Shown: one piece after another, positions 28,657 through 40,600 of the stretch | How the letters are laid out: the number at the start of each line of letters is the position of its first letter | Position numbering within the stretch: the stretch's first letter is position 1 | Source of the DNA: Ridgeia piscesae | Lineage: Eukaryota; Annelida; Polychaeta; Sabellida; Siboglinidae | Reading direction: 5' to 3' | DNA length: 64,000 nt | Assembly (NCBI GenBank): GCA_025642075.2 | Contig: JAODUO010000126.1 | Coordinates: 653,501-717,500 of the forward strand | Translations under genes and position numbers: made by a program | Notes under the pieces: model-generated | What the model was told of the DNA's origin: nothing | Seen by the model: the letters and a program-made list of their open reading frames with translations, nothing else | The model's database searches: none

Positions 28657-31600
28657 CAAATGAACTATATTTGACCCTTGTGTCTAGACAGCCTGGTAGA
28701 ACCTGAACCAAACACGTGTCCATATACATATGTACGACCAAGTCACGTCCCAAGCCGTCTCATTCTATAGTTCACACAAGGCATTATGACATGACGGCAG
28801 AACAAAAAGCTCGCTGTCCTATACTAGGACCGCCTAGCTGATACGATGGCAGTGATAGCCCGGTGACTAAAGATTGCATTCACACACCAGTGTGTGTGTG
28901 TATTTGTGTGTGTGTGTGTGTGTACTTATTTGAGATCCCAGGTCCACTCAATATGATCAGCGGTCAGATAGAACCGTTGGTAAGGTCCAGATATGATCAG
29001 TCCCAGTGTTGAACTCAGCTATGGTTGTAGTTGTATAGACTCCTCCAAAACCCTGTATTAATATTATGTGACTGCGTCTAATGTGTCTAATGATAATAGC
29101 AGTAGACGTTATCATGTCTCCCCCCCCCTCCCCAACAGACATTACCCGGGTCATCTGTGTGTTACAGATATAATAATATTGTAATATATTCAACCGATGA
29201 AATGGTTTTCACTGTCAAATGTGTTTGAATTATCCCAATTCCTCTGTAGTTGTTCAACTGGGTGGGCTGTTTAGTTTCGACTGTTCCCAGGAGACTCGTG
29301 GCCTGACATTCTGCTAGTGACGAAGTCTGAGTGGTGAACTCTAGCATTTCTTGAGCTTGTTCGGAGCGCCACATCAGTGACGAGACGGGATAAAATCAAT
29401 TTGCTCCATGTTGCCCCCAGTAGGCCTTGCTGTGTGGGGCCTCATTGCCACATCACAAATCCTAATCAGATTCTGTGATTTGTGTTGAACATTTTTAATG
29501 ATGAAAACATCAGTGCCACTCAACGGTTCAGTACCAGCATCTTATCCGGTCGTCTGCTCGTCGTTTAATTTCATGATTTCAAGGGGTTTGACAATTTGTT
29601 CTTAGTTCAGCTATTCTGTTTATCAAGTCTGTCTTCTGGTCATCCAATTCTCTCGTCTGGTTATCAAATCTCTTCTGGTCATCCAATTATCTCTTCTGGT
29701 CATCAAAATCCCTCTTATGGTCACCCAACCCACAAATCTGTCTTCTGGACTGTGTCTTACTCGTGCTGTAACGATGATATTATGAATACTAATATCACAC
29801 ATATCTGGAGTAATAATCTGGGCCTTTGCTCAAGCCCAAGGGCACTGACATTGAAACAGTACCTGGAGGTCACCTATTTACTCATTGGAGTAGACTTACT
29901 GGAGTAAACCCCCCGGCCCCTGGCCAAAAACATACTCTTACGAAACACTGCAACATTGCCCACACACACGTCCGTCACATCCCACCCTCTTTTTGCCGTG
30001 GTGACAGGGTGTTTGTGACAGCCAGCGGAGGGCATGGGATGATTTGTCAGCTGTCAGTGAGCCTTATGTAAGGGGTAGAGTGGTGTTGATCGATGGAGTA
30101 AGACTAGTCAAACACATACATATTAAAGCAGGGATTGTTTTGTCATTTATATTATCTCGATTCTAAGGGGTCCTGCCCTTCCTCCCCCCTATACAACACC
30201 CTTTGGCCCCCTATAACACAGGGTATTTGTTGCGTAACATCAGCCAGATTGTGCAACCTGGAGCTTGCAATTTGATCAAGTACTTATGCTTGAGACAGTG
30301 TTAATGGGGTAGAAGACTGTGGTCATGCATGGCCAACTACATGACAGATGCAGCTTCTGTGCAGTGCCAAAACAGCGTCATCTGTTTCGAATCTGGGTTG
30401 ATTAAATATTTAGAACTTAAGTTAGCCTATGAGCACCGATGCACGTTTCTTTGCAACTGCCATATGGCAAAATGAAAAAGTGATGCTTTAGCACATACCA
30501 TGTGTATTTGTACACTTAAATCATGACGGTCCTGTGTTCAGGTATGTGCCCTATGTCACCTGTGAACATTTAAGCGTTGAGGGTTTTTGAGTTATGATGT
30601 AATTTCATGCCGAATTGTCACGTTTTACAAATGAAAACAGCCGGTTTATGGCTGCAGATACATCCTCCATGCACTGAGTGACAACTTGTGATTTGCATAA
30701 TTTTGCATACCAGCATTTTGTATATCGCTTTGTACTGTCTTAAACTTCATTGCGTTCTCCTGAAACAAATTAAAGTAGCTAATTACACAATTGCGTGAGT
30801 CATGACGCATGAGATAACACGTGAGTAACAGTGAGTAACAGGTTTTTTAATGAGGTAACAGCCATATAAGGTTCGGAAGCAGAAGGTGCAGTTGATGGTC
30901 AAACTGATTGTAGTTCACTGTTCCGATGAGCCACATAGATTACATTGGCGAGTGAATGTGTTGTAACGTGGGGACAGTATCTGTGACGGAGCCCGGGGTG
31001 ATCTGTTGGTGACAAACGAAACGTTGGGGTGGGTGTGGGGTGGTGGTGGCGTACAGGTACTGAGTGGCCTGGTCAGTAGACAGACTGTCGGAGTGTGGAC
31101 AGACGTGTATATCATCCGTGGGCTCTATCTCAGCCAGTGGTGGTCTGGACAGAGGTGTTGGTCAGCAGTGGTCAGTGCAGTGGCGGTGATTAATGTAGTG
31201 GTGGCCGGAGGAGACCATAATTCTTAATCAGCTGTCCACGCGTGGCTCCAGCTACAATAGGTAAGTCACTGGTCAGTGGTGGCGATAGGTAGACGTGTTC
31301 CAGCAGGTCAGTGTGGTCTGGTCACTGGGAGACTTTATGGTCAGTGCAGTGAGATACACTGGTCAGTGTGTTGGTCAAGGAGAGGCAGCAACGGTCAGTG
31401 TGGTACCGGGGTAAGAGCAATGTGGTTAAGGGGGTTGGTGTGATGTGGTCAAGGGATTAGGGGTGGTTTGGTGAAGAGGTCAGTGTGGTTAAGAGGGCCA
31501 AGAGTGGACATTGGAGTATACTTCATCTGAGGAAAGCTTCATGAATTATGGGATGTGTTTAATTTTTAATTGTATGTGATGTGACCAATTTACTAACTAC

Positions 31601-34600
31601 CCACCAGTGGTGAACTTTTGTACCACAGGTTGAATGTGAATCTGAGTGACCTGGTCAATTGTTTGTGTCTGTACCAGACACGCCACCTAAGGAGTATAAC
31701 TGGGAGGTGGCAGTGGTCAGCCCTCACACAGTGGTCATATTAATCGGGACACTAAGGCCAGAGTAGGTGCCAATCAGTGATCTTTGTAGTTTATCAGTGG
31801 GGGATCTGAATGGTCACCATGACTCAGGAGTGGCCAGTATGAGCACAAGAACAGGAGTGGTCAGTGATATCGAACCAACTCGCTGCCCACTGTCCAGATG
31901 ATGTTTGCTGCTGCACTCCAGCTGCACTGTTAGCCTAGAATAGCCAGTGTCCACCTGTCATGAGCTGCCCTGTTACAACAGGTGTTCCGTGATAGTTGTC
32001 GTCTTCAAGTACTCATCCTCAATCACTTGGACAGTCTCCTGTCACCCAACGCATGTGGAGTTTAAAGCGTTAAACCAGCTGCCTTAAGATAACTTATCAG
32101 CAGAGATGGAGGACACTTATCTGTAGTTCTAATTTCCCAGACATTATTAATGCAGTTTTATACATATTTTGAATATAGTTTTGTATTTTCTTAAGTCAGT
32201 TTGATGATATAGAGGTATCTCATCTCTAAACAATTATGCTTGTGTATCTACATCTACATGTGGATGACACCGGCGAATAAAGAATCAGGTTCCAGCTTAC
32301 CCCCACACCACAATCACATCATCACTTTTGATGAATTGTGTGCAATATTCAAAATTGAGCTGTAAATTCCTGTTAACTTAAGTCAGTAGATGGCGCCACT
32401 TGATATTCTTCCCAAATTGTGTTGGTTCGGCCATCGTCTTGTTAAACTGTCAAGCGTTTTTACTTCTGAATTCCCTTAAGTCGTTTGACACTTTAGACAA
32501 GAAGTATAATGGGCACACTGCACCTGTTGCTAACACTAGTATGTTTATGTTTAACACATCCAGTAGTTAAGCGACATGTTTATGTTTCCAGTGATTTACT
32601 GCCCCCTGGGGTGGATCCAGTGAGGGGTGGAAATTCATTAGGTTGCATAAGCAGTTGGTAGTGTGAAGGAGTACCTGAGAAGCATCCAGGTAGTGCTATA
32701 GAAGTCACGATAAATCACTCGGCATTCACCGGGCGTGAATAGGCGCTGTCATGAAGACGGTTTATTTCTTGCGTTTTCGTGTGTTATTGTTCGGCGGCTG
32801 TCATCCGTGATGACCTGCACAGGTATGTCCCAATGGACGCCTCTCTCGTATACCTTTGGCATGACTTGCATGATTCCCAGGTGCGATCACCGCGCGTGTT
32901 CATTCAACAATTTAGAGTATGCAAAATGTCCAGTTCCTGGTGTGAATGCGACATTATTCACATCACGTGTTTGTGTTTATAATGAGAAGGCTGTCGATAA
33001 TTGTGGCTGCAGTGTGGTTTTGTTTTCCGACAGATTAGCGTGTTTTTTCAAAGCGCCGCTGTGTCTTATCTGTTCATCTTGGCTGGTTGTGTTTGCAGTA
33101 ATTACTATCTCAGCCAGTTAGGTCTAGCTGGTAATAAGCAGTTTTGGCCAGTGCACACTCAGTAATCTATCTGTTTTGCTTGGAAGGTGGGGGGTGGGAG
33201 TGGCAGGCAGGCGGACAGTCCTGACAGACCAACAAACACCATGACATCAGTAAGACAGGCTCTGTTTCAGTCACTCGGTTAACCCTTCACCTCTGTTAAC
33301 CTTTCACCTGTCTCAACATTTCCACTTGATGATTTATCACCGTTCTAAATCTCCAAGCCGTCTTTGCCTCTCTCAAGAATTCAGCCGTGGAGTGGTGGTA
33401 TTGAACTACCTGCTCAATGCGGTGTGGAATCAGATTACTGTATCGGCCTCTCCTAGTTTTCTGTTGTAATAATTATTCTTCCCGCACCCAATGGGATCAG
33501 TGCCACATTCCTTACCACCCCAATGGGATCTGTGACTGATATATTAGCTCCATGCTTTCCTAAAGGTATCATTTTCCCATTCCGAATCCCATAACTAAGT
33601 CATTCTCCAGAACATCCTGGCATTTAATACTTGTTCTAGCTAGATGTTCTTTGCACATTGCCACTGTGGCTGCGTGTAGTTGCTACAGTAATTAACCTCT
33701 CCATCTCCCCCTCATTGCCTTATCCATATCTCAATGGTTCATTTCCTGTTCAGAAATCTTCTACAAAATCTACTAAAGCACTTGCTCACCAGTGTCAATC
33801 AAACTGACGAATCTGTCAGACCTGTCAGCAAATCCACCCAGTCCCAGGCACTAGTCGTAATTTTTTAAAGAAAATAATTCATAAAAAGAATCTTTAAATA
33901 GTTCCAGTCAGGATTAAATTGTTAAGCGGAACAGGTGTAATTTTCCATTAGATTGTGTATATGTTTTGAAGGCCACTTGTTTACTGGAAAGACATTATTG
34001 GTTAACCCCACCGGCTTTAAATAGCTCATTGTTTACTGTCATGGTCATTGGTGACAGTGGCAATAACACCTAGGGCTGTCAACAGGGGTAATTATATAAG
34101 CAGCCTGGATCCTGGACAGTCCAGTTTGGAGACATCCTTGGTCGCTAATGACTGTTTTGTTAGGCCGGGGTTCCTTTGTTAGGAGTGTATAGGTGAGAGA
34201 CCACAGGATTGAAACTATTTATTAACAGGTCACTAAACCTAGCCACACACAGATAGATGGACACGCTTAATGATTTATACGTGACCCATTCTACCCCCAG
34301 GTCACAACCCCCTCCACCCTACCCTACCACACACTGCCTGGATCACATTCCCCTCAGCCTGCTGCAGTAAGATATACAGTTACACAGATGTGTTACATAG
34401 TTTGGTATAACTATAGTCGTTTACAAACACTAGTATAGTCCATTTCAAAGTGTCTCAGTCAAGTGTTGAGAAGAATGGTGAAGATGATTGATGGCAATTG
34501 GATGCCTAGGGTGCTATTAGAGTGACATTGTGTAATGTCCTGTCAGACAGTTGCTATGTTGTTTCAAGGAAACATACAGATCACTTGTCCAGATGTCACC

Positions 34601-37600
34601 CGACACTTATAAACAAACACGGGGACAGGGTGGGAACACAGGCTTGTGGGGATGTGACAATGATGGGGCTTGTTCCTTCAGAGAACACTCTACTGAGATA
34701 CAGCCACCACATCCATCTTGACAGCTGGTATTTTTAACTGGAAGCAGCTCTCTCTGCTGGCAGTCTGAATAAGGCCATGTGCTTGTTGCAATCTTGGTGG
34801 AACACGCGGCTGCACTTAATTCGCAAGATATTGGCCGCGGCTGGGACTGCGGGAAAGACCCAGACAGAATGCGGAGACGATTGTACAAGTTGATACGTAG
34901 CTGACATGTTACGATTTCACACACGGCTTCAGTGCTGATACGCCTCGCTCGTATCCTGTCAAATGCTGCGTGGGTCTTTGAAAAAAATTTTGAGTGGTTT
35001 TATGGACCCGACCAACTGTAACGGTGTCCACAAATAGCCCTGCCAATGACTTTCTCCTGCACCTCTGCTTCACTGGCAATCTATGGTGTTTTGCTCATTT
35101 AGTATTTATAGACATGTGACAGCCATTTGTATGTGGATCATGCCTCGTGACAATCTTTATGTAAGTTACAATGGTGGTTAGAATGGAGCAGGTGTTTTAT
35201 GGTAGCAAGCAGGCGCATAATGTCTGGGGACATACTACTTCATAGCCATAAAAAGCTTAGGTCGAGGGGCTTTCTTGGTAGTAACTTAAACTGGCTGGAT
35301 GATTGCTGACCAGGTGAGACTAGATGGGTTCTTTCCTGTCTGTCCAGTGGTCAGCAAACTTATCGCCAGTGGCCACTCACCACCCGTGGTGACCAGTGAC
35401 ACTGGGACTGCCAAATCTACTCATATATAACCGGTGGACTTATATAAACCGCACTCTAAAAATAAATTGGGTTGTCATATAGAGCATACATTGTGTTGTA
35501 CTCTAATCAGTTGACATTTCTGATTACGTGTACAGTGTTCACCATCACAAGGGTACCAAGTCTGTTGTTGAGTTCATCACTGGTTATGGAAGTTGGACAC
35601 TTGGTCTTAATCCTCCACAGGGATATAGGCTTGAGGCCTGAGTCTAGAGGGATTAACAGACCTGTATGTGTTGGAGCTAGACAAGTAGAGAGTGCCTAGA
35701 CATCTTGTCCAAACACAGGATCCTGGTCAGTCAAACCACGTCCAGCCCGCTGGGAGACTGGGGTCAGAGTCATAAATAGCCAGTTAATTACAAACCCACC
35801 ATGGGACTGACAGACAAACATCAACATGGAGGGTTATCACTAGATAAGGCTCTATTGAAGACCTTCCCACATGGCCTGGTTCCATTTCCCAATAAACCCT
35901 TCCCTGATACCCCAGCTGTCCCCATTAACCTGAAACCGCCAGTCTGGACAGGGATCTGGGACTGTGTGACATAACCAGTTGGGATCTCTGACAGACCATT
36001 AGGGTGAGGTGTGACTGGGTGCCCTCCTGGAATTGGGTGAATACCCAACCCTACAGTTGCTGTGCTTTCATGGGGCCTTTCATGTAGCTGCAGAGGGCGG
36101 GGTGGGGTAGGGTTGTCAGAGTGACTGACAGCTGGTACTGGGGTAGTATCACTTGCAGGGCTCAGTTGGTGGAGTTATTGCTTGCCTGCTGGATGGGTGG
36201 CCAATATACCCCATATTGTCGTAAAACCTGCACTTGAACTTGTGTGTTTATTTTCCACACCTAACAGGTGGGTGCTTGTGCCATTTATAGCTTTGTGGGG
36301 GGTGCAGCGAGACCCAGTGCTAGAGTGAACCGAAACTCTGCCGGTTCACTGGACGACATAAAGGGTCACCGCAACCGTTGACCTGTTTTTTTACTCGCTC
36401 ACAACTGGCGGGTTCTTGTTATTGTCTGGTTAGTGTTAACTAATAACGTATGTGTTTGTGGTGTTGGTGTATGCGACTGAGCGTGTCTGAGGTGGGGAGT
36501 GATCACTCACTGCGCGGCACCCGCCCAGCAGTACACGCTGCACTGTTTGCACCGGCTGCAGTTAAGCTGTCAGTGCCACCAGCCTCATTGTGCGGTTACG
36601 TTTTGTTGCAGTGATTCACAAAGGGACGTCTGTCAGTCGCTACTATCGGTTCCTCGCGAAAAACGGCGACTGGGTGTGGATGCAGACACGTGCGACGATC
36701 ATCTACAACACGAAAAACGAGCCACAATACGTCGTCTGCATGAATTATGTTATAGGGTGAGTACCCCATACCCGGCACATTGTAGCATCTCGCTATCACG
36801 ACCATCATCTCGGTGCCATTCACACAATAGCAAGTGTAAACACGCGTCTGTGGCCATCATGGCGCATCAGTGACATGCGGACGTTTGAAGCCGAGATAAC
36901 AAGACGCTGAAACACAAAGCATTCATTCTTACACACTCATCAGTCAAATGTAGTTCACGTGTTGATGTGTATGAATGAAATCCGTGATTACCAGGTACGT
37001 GGACAAGCTGTGCCATGCCTGTTGTACGTCACAGCGTTGACACATTGTGTCACAGCCATTGTGTGTGGCCTGTAGACACCAGGGCCATAGTCCTACTCAG
37101 ATAGCCCCGACGTCCGTTTACTCAGATACGCCGCACAGTGAGATATTATCACATTCATTTCACTCGTAAATCAATCTTCCTGTGTAATGAGGTCAATTGT
37201 GATTTTTAAAGTTGCAAAAAATCAATTTAGTAATCAATGTTAACAAAGGCCGATTTTTTTGTCTTGATTATACAAAAACAGCCACATCAGCAGATGTTTT
37301 TACATCAGTCCGACACGTCTGGTTCAGGGTATTTGTATTTTTGTTAATTAATCAGGTTTATTTACTTGTATGTTTCGGCAGTTAAGTGATTATAATATTA
37401 CAAGTAATTGTTCCGGAGATGAGGCGGCGTGTGCCAAACGGTCTTGTGACCAAAGTCTATTTGTGTGCACGTCCGGAGTGCGCACTGTGTTGCCTCTGTT
37501 TGGATAAGAAATGAGTTCACATTCCACCGTCTACCTCTCCACTGCCTGTCAAGGCAGCGGTCTTTATTGCACACGTTTTTCACCTGGAAATAAAGTGTGT

Positions 37601-40600
37601 GTGGCTAGTGGCTACATTCACATCTGGGTCATGTTAACCTGGGCACTCGTGTCTAAGCGCACGTAAGCACATCTAACGGAACCACCTACATACGTGAGTC
37701 TGTCGGCCAACTGATCTTATCTGGGGTGACAGCTTGGGCAAGACATTATCGTAGCAGTGACACTATTATGCTTATCCTGTTGCCAGAATGGCAGTTACTG
37801 GGCGTGTCTGTATATACCCAGATGCTTAATGTGGTAATAATACACTTACATACATTCATTATGCTTACTATGGCACTGTGTGCGTACATAGTATTTATTA
37901 GTGTCGTCGCATAATAACTATTAGTCAATGGCCCAACAAAATGACGTTTGGCTATGACATGTGTTCGTTAGGTCCAGTGTAGTGGCAGAGTGGATGACAC
38001 TTATGGCCTGTTTGTGCAGTTATGACACTTGGTGGCCTGTTTGTGCAGTTATGACACTTGGTGGCCTGTTTGTGCAGTTATGACACTTGGTGGCCTGTTT
38101 GTGCAGTTATGACACTTGGTGGCCTGTTTGTGCAGTTATGACACTTGGTGGCCTGTTTGTGCAGTTATGACACTTGATGGCCTGTTTGTGCAGTTATGAC
38201 ACTTGATGGCCTGTTTGTGCAGTTATGACACTTGGTGGCCTGTTTGTGCAGTTATGACACTTGGTGGCCTGTTTGTGCAGTTATGACACTTGGTGGCCTG
38301 TTTGTGCAGTTATGACACTTGGTGGCCTGTTTGTGCAGTTATGACACTTGGTGGCCTGTTTGTGCAGTTATGACACTTGGTGGCCTGTTTGTGCAGTTAT
38401 GACACTTGATGGCCTGTTTGTGCAGTTATGACACTTGGTGGCCTGTTTGTGCAGTTATGACACTTGATGGCCTGTTTGTGCAGCTATGGGTAGATGACTT
38501 GGTGCAAGCCACAAGTGCTTCACATAATTCTGGTTTGACCACACGCGGCTTTGTCTGATGTCACATGAGTAGGGGTGTACGTGTGTGACTAGAGTTTGTG
38601 TCACATTTATTTACACACGTTTCACAGAGGCAGTAGGATGGTATTACAGACGAGATTGGATTCTGGTGAGATTAGTGCAGATGATTATGATTGGTTTTAT
38701 AAACTGGTAAACTAGGCAGCCCATTGTTTTTACTACTGACAGTAGTAATGACGTGTAAATAAATATATGTTAACACACGGGTGTTTTATCTTTAAAAATG
38801 GTTTAAGTTAAAAACATAAATTATATGAAAATAGATTTATGCTTAAAATTAATTAATTACATAAGAGACTAGATTGTATTAATTAAAGTCTGGTATGGCT
38901 ACAGTTTGATAATTGAACATGGGTTATTTCAAAAAAAATCCAAGCATGGCAGATTTTTTACAGATCTTTTGAAAGTTATTAATATTATTTATTAATAATA
39001 TTGTTAGAGAGGGCCCAAAAATCCTTTGTTTAGCTCATGTCTTAGTGAAAGATTACCAGTAATATTGGTAATAATGAATAGCATTCCTTATTTGGCCATT
39101 AGCTACTACCAGTGCCAGACAGCTGATGTATTGATAACTGGCCCTATTAGCACGGTTTAATCTGCCTAGTGTCTCATAGTCTAAGCAAGTGGCGAGGCAC
39201 TCTGATGTCTCAAGTCTTAATTACAGGTTCAGGGTCACATATGCTGACCTACTTCTTCATGTCACTATTGTTGTATTCACGTAGTGCAAACAAATTACGA
39301 CGGCGCGTCATTGAAATGTAGACGGCATGATAATATGTTGTATGAGTGATTTGCTGCGGTCTTCAGTGTAATGCATTGATCATTTCCCAGTGAGCATTAA
39401 CTGTGTTTCTAACATCTGTGTGGCGTTTGGGTATTAGCAGTCGACTACGTAACGGCGAGGCGTGATAACGTATCATAACGAGGTATTTTACGCGAGAAGT
39501 TTCATGTGTGTTAGTGACTGCGCATGAGGCAACCTTTTCATAAACACTGATAATATGCCGCGTCAGAACATGTCTGTGCGTGGAGCGTGGAACGATCGAC
39601 ACACGTTAGTTATGACGTCGTAGTCAAGGGTCTGCCTACGTAGCAACGTGTATGGATCAGATGTCAGTGGTGGGCGGGCTAATGATCACATGGGTTGGCT
39701 GCTTGGCTGGGGCGTACGTAGACCAACCAACGTATTCTGATTCACACACAACCTGCATCCATTGCACATGTTGGCCCATGTCTGGTAAAGATGCCTGTAG
39801 CAGCAGCTGGGCGTGTGTTGCTCCAAACTGTCGGGTACCATGTGACCCCTGTGATGAATGTGATGACAGGTGACTCTCAGGAAGCCGACTGTAATCTGAT
39901 GACAGCTGTATGGGTCATGTCAGAGTAAATGAAAATGAATAGTGATGCTCAGTGAAGCGGGACCAAATTGATTATCTTCTAGGTTGAAATTGTTAGCCCA
40001 CATCATTAATTAACACACGGTCACTTGCCGCTTCAGTGAACCCGTCATTGTGTGGAGTTTGTTATTGTTGGTGTCGATGTAGGAATTTTATACACCACGT
40101 TCTTGCCTTAGTCATGGTGATTAATGACTTGTTGTATACATATTTTGTGAGTGTTGGTCGGAGTGTTTGTTGTTTACTGAGTTCAGAGGTTAAAATTGGA
40201 CTCGCAGCAATGTGGAAGTGATGGCAGTTTGCCGAGTTACAGGAGTCGAGAGGTTGAGAGATGCTGGCGTGTTGTGTTTGTATTTCATATATGTTACACT
40301 TGACTGTCTGTGAGAGGGTCATTCTGAATGCATTTGTCGTTTGTGTTGCAGCCAAGACGAGGGTCGTCACTTTCTGATGATGGAACAGGAAGTGCGTGGT
40401 GTCAAGTACACTGACATCCGTGGCGCCATCGACGTCACCAATCTGTCTTCTCCGCCCTCCGGCCACACCAGCTCGAGCGGCTACTCCAGCGAAGATGACC
40501 AGGCGAACAACGCGATCGGCGGCGGCCATTTGGCGGTCACCGACCACACCGACATGGACTCGCTGCCGAGTACGCCGAGCACGCACGGCGGCGACGCCCA

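Larger units (their letters stand above)
23929..36611 (+). other. 12.7-kb intron inside PAS-B
   Basis: The intron runs from gtaagt to gttgcag. Visible features are a CT-rich run near 28232-28280, (AT)n at 28602-28654, (GT)n near 28892-28923, short C and G homopolymers near 27424 and 29120, a SSGHP-like short tandem repeat at 29633-29735 and a GGTCAGTG-rich stretch at 31260-31500. No further exon was seen. Confidence 0.7.

Noticed and set aside
37990..38490. CRISPR-like array
   Set aside because: The repeats are contiguous with no unique spacers, and the genome is eukaryotic.
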